Assembly: GCA_041494885.1 (NCBI GenBank)
Contig: JBGQBO010000009.1
Coordinates: forward strand, 1-64,000
DNA: 64,000 nucleotides
Direction of reading: 5' to 3'
Source of the DNA: JAIQFV01 sp041494885
GTDB lineage: Bacteria; Acidobacteriota; Terriglobia; JAIQFV01
Part shown: positions 33,515 to 42,371 of the stretch, in pieces
Layout: each line of letters opens with the position of its first letter
How positions within the stretch are numbered: the stretch's first letter is position 1
Made by a program: the position numbers and the translations under genes
The notes under the pieces: generated by a model
Told to the model about the DNA's origin: nothing
Databases searched by the model: none
Seen by the model: the letters and a program-made list of their open reading frames with translations, nothing else

Positions 33515-33604
33515 TTTCCGGGTACGAGCCGAAGCTCGTTTCGTATTGACACATTTTACACCACTGTGGTTGTATCAGGCTCATCAGTTTTTGAGGACAG
33601 GTGG

Positions 33605-34561
33605 ATGATGGCGTTGCTCTTGCGAGAAACAGAGGTCGAGCAATTGCTGGATATGCCGACAGCCTTGGTTTCGGTGGAGCGCGCTTTTGTGGAACTGGGG
33701 CATGGCCGCGCCACGAATCTGCCTCGCGCCCGTATCCATCAGAAGCACGGCGGACTGAACCTGATGGGCGGCGGCCTGCCCACCTTCGGGGTCATCGGTT
33801 TCAAGGCTTACACCTGGTTTACTTCGGGTTCGAAGTTTATGGTCAATCTTTACCATTCGGAAACCGGAGAGTTGCTGGCGATTATCGAAGCCGATCGCAT
33901 GGGACAGATTCGGACCGGCGCGGCCAGCGGGATCGCCACGAAATGGATGGCACGGGAAGAGGCCACGTCCGTCGGGATTTTCGGGACGGGATACCAGGCC
34001 CAAAGCCAATTGCAGGCCGTGTGTGCAGTGAGAAAAATCAGACGTGTCCTTGCGTTCTCGCGGAAAATCGAACGAAGGCAGGCATTCTGCAAGAAGATGG
34101 AGGCAGAGCTGAAAATTGAAGTCCGGCCTGCTACCGAGGCGAGAGCTGTCGTCGAGGGTTCGGATATCATCGTGACTGCCACCACAGCGACAGAACCGCT
34201 CTTCGATGGGGACTGGATCGGCGAAGGGACCCATCTCAATGTCATTGGAGGAAATTCTCCACTTCGTACCGAGGTGGATAGCACCACGGTCCTTCGATCG
34301 GATCGGATTGTCGTCGATTCATTGGAGCAGGCCAAGGTGGAATCAGGTGAGTTTTTGAAATGCGTGGAACGCGGACTCATGTATTGGGAGAAGGTCAAGG
34401 AGCTCGGCTCAGTCGTCACCGGACGATTCAAAGGGCGCGATTCGGAGCCAGAAATTACCTTCTTTAAGTCCCTCGGGATTGCAGTCGAGGATCTTGCCGT
34501 CGGTGCGACGGTCTATGAGAAGGCACTAGAGCAGAAAGTGGGAGAACGGATACTCGATTGA
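33605..34561 (+). CDS. ornithine cyclodeaminase/mu-crystallin family protein
   Basis: The protein is 318 aa, with ATG 33605 chosen (a second ATG follows directly). The N-terminal half has the family signatures (LPTFGVIGFKAYTW, EADRMGQIRTGAASG); the NAD(P)-binding half has GIFGTGYQAQSQL and VEGSDIIVTATTATEPLF. Members are ornithine cyclodeaminases, alanine dehydrogenases, ketimine reductases. The substrate cannot be told here. The gene is single, directly after an R2 repeat; a TTGACA at 33546 could be its -35 but the -10 is weak. Confidence 0.88.
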   Translation: MMALLLRETEVEQLLDMPTALVSVERAFVELGHGRATNLPRARIHQKHGGLNLMGGGLPTFGVIGFKAYTWFTSGSKFMVNLYHSETGELLAIIEADRMGQIRTGAASGIATKWMAREEATSVGIFGTGYQAQSQLQAVCAVRKIRRVLAFSRKIERRQAFCKKMEAELKIEVRPATEARAVVEGSDIIVTATTATEPLFDGDWIGEGTHLNVIGGNSPLRTEVDSTTVLRSDRIVVDSLEQAKVESGEFLKCVERGLMYWEKVKELGSVVTGRFKGRDSEPEITFFKSLGIAVEDLAVGATVYEKALEQKVGERILD

Positions 34562-34767
34562 ACGTGATGGGAAATATTCAAACGGCAAAGAGTCAACCGC
34601 AAAGTGTGCAATGAAGGAGCAAAGGTCGCGAAGGAGCCGTGTAGAGTTTGCCTTCGGAGTTGCGGTCGCATTGGTTGGCGGTATTATACAGTTGCTTCAG
34701 ACCCATTCAGAGGAACCAGGATAAGTTAGGGTTTGATCAGGGAAACATACCTCAAGCCCCCAATGAT

Positions 34768-36951
34768 ATGAGTTTAGTGGAACAAAAATACCAGGCGTTT
34801 CTCGAGATGGCGACGGCCACCGTGTCGAAGCTGGATCCGGATGGAGTGTTTCATGCCGCGGTCAAATCGCTGCGTCGCCTGGTAGACCTCAACTATGCCG
34901 CGGTGCTGATCCCCAACCCTGAAGAAGACGGATTTCAGATTCAGATGCTGGAGATCGATGCCCCCAACCCGGTGTTGACCAAATATGTGAAAGTCCCTCG
35001 AAAGGGAAGCATTGCGGGCTGGGTCTATGATCACCGCGAATCCTTATTGATCCCCGATTTTGGAAAGGCAGGGCAATTCCCCCTGAGTGCATCGAGGTTG
35101 ATGCAGGGCGGGATGCGGTCGGGTTGTGCTGTGCCCCTGGTAGTGCGTGGCCGTGTAGCGGGGATCCTTTCGATAGCCAGCCGGCGTGTCAATGCCTATT
35201 CCCCGGAAGAACAGACGTTCTTTGAAGAAGTGTCTCGGATCGTGGCCCTGGCCTACGACAATGCGACCACTTATGAGCAATTGAAACGGGTTTCCCGAAA
35301 ACTTGAGCAGGACAATTTTGCATTGCAGGAAAAGGTACGCCTCGAACAACAGCATCAGCTGATTCTCGAGGTCAATAATACCATTGCGTCGCATCTCAAC
35401 CGGGAAGGATTGTTCCGTTCCCTGTTTCGTGCCCTGCACAACTACGTGTCGTTTGATGCCGCTTCGGTGGTGCTGGTCGAGGAAGTCAAACGAGTGGTGC
35501 GGTTGTTCGTGGTGCTTTCCGCCGACGAGCCCCGGCATATCCAATTGGGGGGAGTCCATCACCCGCCTACTGCCGTAGATGATTTCAATGTATTTGAGCC
35601 GCAGCTGGAATTCCCTTTGGATGAAGATACCCTGGGTCAATATCTGATGCAGCACAAGGACATCGTCCTGATCAGTGATCTGCGCACCGGCCCACGATTC
35701 AAGTGGTTCACGGACATCTATCTGAAGGAAGGCTTCCTCTCTGTTCTCGTTGTCCCTCTGATTGTTCAGGAGAGACTGCTCGGCGGATTCAACCTCGCCA
35801 GTCGTGAGGCGCACCATTTTGACAATACGGATCGTGGGTTCTTCAGGCAGGTTTCCAATCAGGTTGCCATTGCGCTCCGCAACGTGCTGGCTTACGAGGA
35901 AATCACCCGGCTGAAGAATCAGCTCAAAGAGGAAAACGTTTATTTGCAGGAGGAGATCAAGACGGAGCAGAATTTCGAAGAAATTGTGGGGCAAAGCCGG
36001 CAGCTTCGCAAGATCCTCCGTGGCGCCGAGCGCGTCGCGAAGACCGACTCCACCGTCTTGATCACCGGTGAAACAGGGACCGGTAAGGAACTTATTGCCC
36101 GGGCGATCCATGACCTCAGCCCGCGCAAGGAGCGTGCTTTTGTGAAGGTCAATTGCGCCGCCATCCCCGTGGGGTTGATCGAAAGCGAGCTGTTCGGGCA
36201 TGAAAAGGGGGCCTTTACAGGGGCCATCGCTCGCAAGAATGGCCGCTTCGAGCTGGCGGACGGCGGCTCGATCTTTCTGGATGAAATCGGGGAAGTCCCC
36301 AAAGACGTTCAGTCCAAGCTGCTGCGAGTTCTGCAGGAACACGAGTTCGAACACGTCGGGGGGATAAAGACCATCAAGGTGGACGTGCGCATTGTCGCGG
36401 CCACGAACCGGGATCTGATGGCCATGGTTCAAGGGGGTGAATTCCGTCAGGACCTGTACTATCGTTTGAACATCTTTCCGTTGCATCTGCCGCCCCTGCG
36501 CGATCGCCGGGACGATATCGTTCCCCTGGTTCACTACTTCGTGCATCGGCACTCGTTGAGGTTCAACAAGGACATCACAAAGATCTCGGCGAAAGCCGTC
36601 GAGGCCCTGCAGCAATACCCGTGGCCCGGTAATATCCGGGAGTTGGAAAACGTCATTGAGCGAGGGGTCATTTTGTGTGAGGGGGACACCCTCGAATTGA
36701 AGCATGTCGCCACTGCCCTGTCCATAACGGAGGGGGTTCAAACGAAGGCGAAAACGCTTGAGGATCTCGAACGCGAGCACATTCTCCGCACGCTGGAGGA
36801 GACCGGCGGAGTGATCGGGGGGCCCCACGGGGCCGCCGCACGCCTGGGAATCAACCGCACGACCCTTAACTCCCGCATGCAAAAGCTCGGGATCCGGCGA
36901 TCCGGACGCCCGCAGCAATTTATGACAGCCTCTTCCTTGGAATCCCCATGA
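34768..36951 (+). CDS. GAF-GAF sigma54-dependent transcriptional activator (FhlA-like)
   Basis: This 727-aa regulator has two GAF sensor domains (about residues 10-165 and 190-375), a linker helix, the AAA+ domain (Walker A GETGTGKE near 433, GAFTGA loop near 481, FLDEIGEV), and a C-terminal Fis-type helix-turn-helix (GAAARLGINRTTLNSRMQKLG). The layout matches FhlA, which senses small molecules through GAF domains and activates sigma54 promoters. The first ATG is at 34768; the open frame reaches a TTG at 34648 without an SD. The stop overlaps the YjbQ start by ATGA. The target promoters are not in evidence. Confidence 0.93.
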   Translation: MSLVEQKYQAFLEMATATVSKLDPDGVFHAAVKSLRRLVDLNYAAVLIPNPEEDGFQIQMLEIDAPNPVLTKYVKVPRKGSIAGWVYDHRESLLIPDFGKAGQFPLSASRLMQGGMRSGCAVPLVVRGRVAGILSIASRRVNAYSPEEQTFFEEVSRIVALAYDNATTYEQLKRVSRKLEQDNFALQEKVRLEQQHQLILEVNNTIASHLNREGLFRSLFRALHNYVSFDAASVVLVEEVKRVVRLFVVLSADEPRHIQLGGVHHPPTAVDDFNVFEPQLEFPLDEDTLGQYLMQHKDIVLISDLRTGPRFKWFTDIYLKEGFLSVLVVPLIVQERLLGGFNLASREAHHFDNTDRGFFRQVSNQVAIALRNVLAYEEITRLKNQLKEENVYLQEEIKTEQNFEEIVGQSRQLRKILRGAERVAKTDSTVLITGETGTGKELIARAIHDLSPRKERAFVKVNCAAIPVGLIESELFGHEKGAFTGAIARKNGRFELADGGSIFLDEIGEVPKDVQSKLLRVLQEHEFEHVGGIKTIKVDVRIVAATNRDLMAMVQGGEFRQDLYYRLNIFPLHLPPLRDRRDDIVPLVHYFVHRHSLRFNKDITKISAKAVEALQQYPWPGNIRELENVIERGVILCEGDTLELKHVATALSITEGVQTKAKTLEDLEREHILRTLEETGGVIGGPHGAAARLGINRTTLNSRMQKLGIRRSGRPQQFMTASSLESP

Positions 36952-37364
36952 TCTATTCCGAGACTTTTTCACTGAACACCAAAGGGTTTAACGATATCCT
37001 GGACATTACAGGCGAAGTGGTCGCAGCGGCCAACCGTTCCAAGGTGGAAGAAGGTCTGGTCACTGTCTTCTGCCCGGGGTCTACGGGCTCCATCACCACG
37101 ATTGAGTATGAATCCGGGGCTTTGGAGGATTTGAAGCAGGCCTTGGAGCGAGTAGCTCCTTCCGACATTCCCTATGAGCACAACAAGAGGTGGGGGGATG
37201 GCAACGGCTTCTCCCACGTCAGAGCCGCACTGATGAAACCCTCGCTCTCCATCCCGTTAAGCAAAGGCAATCTCGCGCTGGGAACCTGGCAGCAAGTGGT
37301 CTTCATCGATTTTGATAACAGAAGAAGACAGCGCAACATCATCGTGCAAGTGATGGGGGAATGA
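36948..37364 (+). CDS. yjbQ: YjbQ/UPF0047 family protein
   Basis: This 138-aa protein carries the YjbQ signatures: FCPGSTGSITTIEYE, KRWGDGNGFSHVRAALMKPS, and GTWQQVVFIDFDN. The family is annotated as secondary thiamine-phosphate synthase from E. coli YjbQ, but the physiological role is not settled. The start overlaps the stop of the FhlA-like gene (ATGA), so it is coupled to the regulator: unusual, since no metabolic operon is present. It ends just before a hairpin-rich repeat region. Confidence 0.9.
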   Translation: MIYSETFSLNTKGFNDILDITGEVVAAANRSKVEEGLVTVFCPGSTGSITTIEYESGALEDLKQALERVAPSDIPYEHNKRWGDGNGFSHVRAALMKPSLSIPLSKGNLALGTWQQVVFIDFDNRRRQRNIIVQVMGE

Positions 37365-37431
37365 GCCCGCCAACATCAGTTGAGCGCGTGCCAAGAGGAT
37401 CTGCCGATAGGGTCGGAGCAGCTCACGCCAC

Positions 37432-37590
37432 TTCAATTCCCCCAACGGAAGTTGGGGGATCATTCAGGTTCGACCTACACGGGCCATGCCCTCAGTTCAT
37501 TCAAATCCCCCCGACGGCAGTCGGGGGATGATTCATGTGTCACCTTCACGGAAGCAGGACTTGAATGATCCACCACCTTCCGGTGGTGGC
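37432..37590. repeat. hairpin-array repeat, second copy
   Basis: Three hairpins lie in series: CCCCCAAC-GGAA-GTTGGGGG (37440-37459), CCCCCCGAC-GGCA-GTCGGGGG (37507-37527) and CCACCACC-TTCC-GGTGGTGG (37571-37590). ATTCA- or GAATGATCC-type words lie between them. The first copy at 31963-32160 has the same order of hairpins. Confidence 0.75.
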
Positions 37591-37694
37591 ATTTGACTCT
37601 CGACTCCGAGATTAGAATATGATTTATCGGTATTGATTGATGGCAGGATAAATGTCATCCAGTTTACATTGGCGACGTTCGGATATGAGGGCGA

Positions 37695-37895
37695 CTATCG
37701 GTGGGGCGAGCCACCCAGCACCCGCGCTGGGAGTGTAAATAGGGACCAAATGAGCTCGAGGACTCCTTCCACCGCGATCCCCAAAAGTCGAAAGGGAAGT
37801 AACAACAGCCACACCAAGGGGTAAAGAATTAGCGCTAGTAAGGCCAGAGGCCAGCAGAGCACCAACAGAATGCACCATAGCAAAAACTTGATCAT
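37695..37895 (-). CDS. small hydrophobic membrane protein, 66 aa
   Basis: This almost wholly hydrophobic protein is proline- and leucine-rich (LLVLCWPLALLALILYPLVWLLLLP), with two membrane segments and a short amphipathic tail. ATG 37895 has GGAGAAGG upstream, which argues for reality. Function unknown. Confidence 0.6.
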   Translation of the reverse strand: MIKFLLWCILLVLCWPLALLALILYPLVWLLLLPFRLLGIAVEGVLELIWSLFTLPARVLGGSPHR

Positions 37896-38117
37896 GGATC
37901 TACCTTCTCCCGTTATGTCCCTTTAATACTACGATGGGAAACCAGAAAGGTTCAGTGAAATATCTCCGAGCGGGATCATGGTCTCGCTGCTGCCTCGGTG
38001 ATGAAGGAAGGCGCCAGTGGTGGGCGCCCGACGTCGAATCAAGAACGGTCAATCCCGCCAGGTGAAGATTTGCGCTCCGGAAATCCTCTTTCAAAGTGGA
38101 GCACGGTGTCCGGGACC

Positions 38118-38843
38118 CTACTGTTTAAGCGATTTGGGATCGGAAAGATTTTTGGGCGAGCGCTTGTTCAACACGTCGACGATCAACTGCCCGGCTTGGG
38201 GGGTGGTCACGACTCCCTTGCGAACGATGTCTCGTGCGCTGACATCTTTGTGATAAATGCGAAGATTGGCAGTGCCATCCTGCCTCAAGGTCGAACCCGC
38301 CAGGGAGATGCCCGCGAACAAGCCCCGCGAGCGCGAATAGGTTAGAATCTCTGCGCGCAAGGCAATGTCCGTATCGGCCGTCGCGTTGCGCCCTTTGGGG
38401 CCTGCCGCAGCCGAGGCATCACCGCCAATCTTGACCTTGCTTCTCAAGAGAGACGATACACCGCGAGGGTTCATGACCAGCAAAACAAAGTCGGTTTCCT
38501 GGCCACCGAGTTGGAAACCAATGCTTCCACCCTCCAACGCATACATGGCCGGCGGACTCCACGGTCCCGAGAAACTCGGTCCGGTCCGGCAAGACATGGC
38601 ACCTCGACCATAACTGCCTCCAATCCCTATTGCGAATTTCTTGGTCGCCGGTACGATCACTACACACTCCGCTTTGTCGAGAAGATCCTGGGGGATATCC
38701 TCCGGGACATCGAGAACCTCCTTCAGCACCTGGCCGCACTCCTCCAATCGATCTTCTTCTTTCTCACCTTCCTTGGCCAGAACGGGCAGACTAATCGCCA
38801 TTCCCAAACACACCGCCATCACCGCAACGAGAGCCTTCTTCAT
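38118..38843 (-). CDS. SYLF/YSC84-like lipid-binding domain protein, secreted
   Basis: The 241-aa protein has a signal peptide (MKKALVAVMAVCLGMAISLPVLA), a short acidic stretch, and the SYLF domain: DIPQDLLDKAECVVIVPATKKFAIGIGGSYGRGAMSCR (in pieces), SIGFQLGGQETDFVLLVMN, and ILTYSRSRGLFAGISLAGS. SYLF domains bind phosphoinositides in eukaryotes; in bacteria they are usually periplasmic, function unknown. It is transcribed leftward, alone. Confidence 0.88.
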   Translation of the reverse strand: MKKALVAVMAVCLGMAISLPVLAKEGEKEEDRLEECGQVLKEVLDVPEDIPQDLLDKAECVVIVPATKKFAIGIGGSYGRGAMSCRTGPSFSGPWSPPAMYALEGGSIGFQLGGQETDFVLLVMNPRGVSSLLRSKVKIGGDASAAAGPKGRNATADTDIALRAEILTYSRSRGLFAGISLAGSTLRQDGTANLRIYHKDVSARDIVRKGVVTTPQAGQLIVDVLNKRSPKNLSDPKSLKQ

Positions 38844-39093
38844 TCAAAACCTCCGGGGAAAGTCGAGTCATTATAACTTACATGGTGGCGAACGAGGAAA
38901 GAAACAGGTTCAAAGTTCAAAATTACAAGTTTCAAGCTCAACGTCCGCCGGTAACGGTTTTTCTGCAAATCGAAGTCACTCTTCGGATCTTCGTCCCCCA
39001 GTTTCTGACCTCAGATTTCTAAGATCTCGCTCTGCGTCCCTCTCCCTATCTTAGGGGTAAAACCATCCGTCGCTTCTTCAGGGTGTATGAATT

Positions 39094-40434
39094 TCATCGC
39101 CGCAAAAGAAGCCGAGCCTCGCACCCCCGGCCGGTGGGGCTGTTCCGGAGGGTGAGGCTACCATCGTGGGCTTCGGCAATCTGACGACTTAAAACCAGGC
39201 CGATTCCGGAGCCGCCGGGCTTGGTCGTAAAGAAGGGCACAAACAGATTTGCCGTATTGGAGAGGCCCGGACCTTCATCGATGACCCACACCTCGACGTA
39301 GTTGCCCTTCTTCTTCCAGCCCACCTGGACTCCTCCCCCGGTTTCCAGGGAAGCGTCGACTGCGTTGCGAACCAGGTTGATCATCAACTGCTCAAGCTGG
39401 TCGCTGTCAGCCTGAATGGTCATTTCCGGGCCGGGTTGAAGGGTTACACTGAGACGGGTTTCCAGACCGACGACCCTGCGTATCCACGGACTGACCGGCA
39501 TGGGTGAAAATTTTGGTGGGGGCAGCCGGGCCAGCCGCGCATAACTACCCATAAAGCGGTTCAATGCCTCGGCCCGGGAGCCGATCACGCTGAGACCCCG
39601 CCGCATGTCCTCCTGCCAATCCTGCGGGAGGGGATCACGGAGGACCATGCTCTCGAGCGTTCCAGCCATTGATTTGATGGGCGCCAGGGAATTGTTCATT
39701 TCATGACCCAGGACGCGGACCAGGCGTTGCCATGCCTGGCGCTCCTCTTCGCGCAGCGCCCGGCTAAGATCGGAAATCACCAGCAACTGATTGGGCAGAC
39801 CTTTCTCGCGGATCGCGTTACGACGAATTCCCCACCGTCCTTCTCCGCCCGGAAAAGATTTTTGTCGCGTCTGAATATCTTCGCCCTGGAGGCAGTCGGC
39901 CAGTCCCAGTTCCTCGGCGGTGTGGTCCAGGAGCCTTTCCGCCGATTGGGCCAATAGCCTTTCTCCCGCGCGGTTCACAAGCTTCAGGCGCTGTCGTTCG
40001 TCAAAGGCAAAAATGGAGACGTCGATTTCAGCCATGACGGTGCGCAACAGTGTTGTCGCCTCCAGCGCCCCGAGCCGCTGTTCGCGCAACGTTTCGCCGA
40101 GCGTATTGACTTCCAGGATGACTTCTCCCAGGCTCTCCTCATGCTTCGAGCCGCGGGCCCGGATGGAGTAGTCGCCTTCGCGCAAGGCGGCAAGCAAATT
40201 CGAGAGGGTCTGCAAAGGAATCACAATGCGCCCCCTGAGCGCATAAGCAAACCCCCACCAGAATCCGAGGATCACCACCATCAAGGTCCATTGGACCTTG
40301 GACGTGTAGTCTCCCTTCCAAAGCAGGATGAGAGAGACCAGGGCCGCAGGGAACCCCGCCATCAAGGCCATCATGAAGAGGCGCTGTTCGAGGCTCAATC
40401 TAAATCGATCTCGAAATCGTTGGGAAGAGCTCAT
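39094..40434 (-). CDS. NtrY-type membrane sensor histidine kinase
   Basis: The 446-aa protein starts at ATG 40434. Two membrane helices are near the N-terminus (FMMALMAGFPAALVSLILLW and LMVVILGFWWGFAYAL), followed by HAMP-like (LSNLLAALREGDYSIRARG), PAS and HisKA regions. The phosphoacceptor is in VRVLGHEMNNSLAPIKS. The ATPase domain has NLVRNAVDAS (N box), VIDEGPGL (G1) and GSGIGLVLSRQIAEAH (G2). It should phosphorylate the adjacent sigma54 response regulator. CAGTGGTCAGTGGCC repeats lie between the two genes. Confidence 0.93.
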   Translation of the reverse strand: MSSSQRFRDRFRLSLEQRLFMMALMAGFPAALVSLILLWKGDYTSKVQWTLMVVILGFWWGFAYALRGRIVIPLQTLSNLLAALREGDYSIRARGSKHEESLGEVILEVNTLGETLREQRLGALEATTLLRTVMAEIDVSIFAFDERQRLKLVNRAGERLLAQSAERLLDHTAEELGLADCLQGEDIQTRQKSFPGGEGRWGIRRNAIREKGLPNQLLVISDLSRALREEERQAWQRLVRVLGHEMNNSLAPIKSMAGTLESMVLRDPLPQDWQEDMRRGLSVIGSRAEALNRFMGSYARLARLPPPKFSPMPVSPWIRRVVGLETRLSVTLQPGPEMTIQADSDQLEQLMINLVRNAVDASLETGGGVQVGWKKKGNYVEVWVIDEGPGLSNTANLFVPFFTTKPGGSGIGLVLSRQIAEAHDGSLTLRNSPTGRGCEARLLLRR

Positions 40435-40439
40435 GGAGG

Positions 40440-40622
40440 TACCTTGAAAGCAGTGGTCAGTGGTCAGTGGCCAGTGGTCAGTGAACACCGATTGTCAAAA
40501 CGTCTCTTATCGTAGACGTGGGCTCAGCTGTCTCGCAGAAGCTCTCGATTGGCACTCGAATCCGAATCTAGCGGAAATCGTGAGTCCGTTGCCTTTCACT
40601 GGCCACTGACCACTGGCCACTA
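40440..40622. repeat. paired inverted tandem repeat, CAGTGGTCAGTGGCC family
   Basis: Four TCAGTGGCCAGTGG-like units (40451-40483) are matched by an inverted run CCACTGGCCACTGACCACTGG at about 40599-40618. The DNA lies between kinase and response-regulator genes. Confidence 0.75.
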
Positions 40623-40628
40623 TTTTCC

Positions 40629-41999
40629 TCACAATCCATACTTTTGAAGTCTCCGGTACAACCCGCTACGGCTCAAACCCAACGCCTGCGCTGCCTGGCT
40701 GACATTGCCACTAAATCGGCTCAGCGCTTTCCGGATGAGCAGACATTCCACTTCCTCCAGGCTCATCTCCTCCAGTCGGGTTGTACTTTCCCGAGCGGGG
40801 CGCAAGCCCAGATCGCTCGCTTTGACCTGGTTTCCCTGGACCAGCAGCACCGCGCGCTCAATGGCGTGATCCATTTCCCGCACATTTCCCGGCCAGGGAT
40901 GGTCCTTGAGTACCTGCAATGCAGCTCCATCGAATCCGCTGACGTTTTTGCGGTATCGCTCGGAGTACTGACGGAGAAAATGCACGGCCAAAAGAGGAAT
41001 GTCCTCGCGCCGACCATGGAGTGGAGGGAGGTGGATTTCAACCGTGTTCAGGCGGAAAAGCAAATCCTCCCGGAATCGCCCTGAGGTCACTTCGGCTCCG
41101 ATGTCTGCGTTTGTTGCTGAAATAAGCCGAACGTCCACGCGGCGCGTCTTGGAGGATCCGACGCGCTCCATCTCTCCGGTTTCGAGCACGCGCAGGAGTT
41201 TGGCCTGCTGGTTGAGAGGGACGTTGGCAATTTCGTCGAGAAAGAGAGTTCCCTTATCGGCCAATTCGAAACGGCCGACCCGATCTATCTTAGCGTCCGT
41301 GAAAGCCCCTTTGACATGGCCGAAAAGCTCACTTTCAAACACTCCTTCGGAAAGGCCGCCCGCATTGACGATGACCATGGGGGTCGAGGCCCGTGGGGAG
41401 AGAGCGTGGAGAGTCCGGGCAATCACTTCCTTACCGGTCCCGTGCTCGCCGGTGATGAGCACATTGGCGTCTGAGGGTCCCACTCGTGCAATCAATTGCA
41501 GGACGGGTTGCATGATTTCGGACTTGGCAATCAGAGTGGGGCTCCCCTGAGCCCGCAGCAGCCGGTTCTCTGCCTCGAGACGCTGTTCCCGGCGCAATGC
41601 CTGTCCCAACTCGATCTGCGTGCGAAGAATCGTCAGAAGGCGCGCATTCTCCCATGGCTTCTGAATGAAGTCCCGCGCCCCACGTCGCATCGCTTCCACG
41701 GCCACTTCCACGCTCCCCCACGCCGTCATGACGACCACTGGGAGCATGCTGTCCAATTTCTGAACTTGGGAGAGGAGTTCCAGACCCTCTTCTCCCGAGG
41801 TGGTATCGCGCGCATAATTCAGGTCCATCAACAGAACATCAAAATCCTGCTCTTCCAAAGATCCCAGGACGCGCTCGGGCGATGGAACCGCCTCTATTTG
41901 GTATCCTTCACCCTTAAGCATGAGGCGCAGCGCTTCACGCACGTCGGGCTGGTCATCTGCAATTAGAATGCGAGGGATGGCTGAGTCGAGAGTTTTCAT
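40629..41999 (-). CDS. sigma54-dependent response regulator, NtrC/NtrX type, with GAFTDA loop
   Basis: The 456-aa regulator has a receiver domain with D59 as acceptor (LLMDLNYARD), an AAA+ sigma54-interaction domain with Walker A GEHGTGKE (184-191) and FLDEIANVP, and a Fis-type HTH (SQAAQALGLSRSGLYRRLQKYGL). The loop that contacts sigma54 reads GAFTDA (231-236) instead of GAFTGA. This substitution occurs in some NtrX-like regulators and may change sigma54 coupling. The gene is upstream of the cognate kinase. Confidence 0.92.
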   Translation of the reverse strand: MKTLDSAIPRILIADDQPDVREALRLMLKGEGYQIEAVPSPERVLGSLEEQDFDVLLMDLNYARDTTSGEEGLELLSQVQKLDSMLPVVVMTAWGSVEVAVEAMRRGARDFIQKPWENARLLTILRTQIELGQALRREQRLEAENRLLRAQGSPTLIAKSEIMQPVLQLIARVGPSDANVLITGEHGTGKEVIARTLHALSPRASTPMVIVNAGGLSEGVFESELFGHVKGAFTDAKIDRVGRFELADKGTLFLDEIANVPLNQQAKLLRVLETGEMERVGSSKTRRVDVRLISATNADIGAEVTSGRFREDLLFRLNTVEIHLPPLHGRREDIPLLAVHFLRQYSERYRKNVSGFDGAALQVLKDHPWPGNVREMDHAIERAVLLVQGNQVKASDLGLRPARESTTRLEEMSLEEVECLLIRKALSRFSGNVSQAAQALGLSRSGLYRRLQKYGL

Positions 42000-42371
42000 T
42001 GTGAAGGGTCGAACACCCTGATTATAGTACGGACGTCAAGGAAGAAAGTTTTTGTTTTCAATGAAAAAGAGGGGGATCAATAGAGGTGTCGTTTGTAGGG
42101 CGAGCAGACTGCTCGCCCTACTTGGAGATCGGCGTGCTAGGGGGCGTCAATCAATCTGAATGTTGCCCGATCTCATGTTTCTTCCTACAGAGGATTGCAG
42201 GTGCCAGGTGTCGGGTGCCAGGTGTCAGGAGAAGGGCCCGCCAGCAATACCAAGATGAATTGCTTTAGTCTTTTCTGGCTTCTGGCCTCTGACTTCTGAA
42301 CTCGCCATCAGTTTCAAATTATTCGACCGTCTCTTTTTGACACCTGACACCCGACACCTGACACCTAATAT
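42000..42371. other. gap with a perfect hairpin and paired repeats
   Basis: A perfect palindrome GTAGGGCGAGCA-GAC-TGCTCGCCCTAC lies at 42095-42121. A CAGGTGTCGGGTGCCAGGTG run (42201-42228) and its inverted partner (42341-42367) follow. Nothing coding is seen. Confidence 0.65.

Noticed and set aside
35044..36972. 642-aa open frame antisense to the FhlA-like gene
   Set aside because: It lies wholly opposite the well-defined GAF/sigma54 activator; its composition mirrors the codon bias of the sense gene and it has no domain.
40440..40622. Possible CRISPR array
   Set aside because: The repeated units are 7-8 bases with no unique spacers, and the second half is inverted; no cas genes are near.
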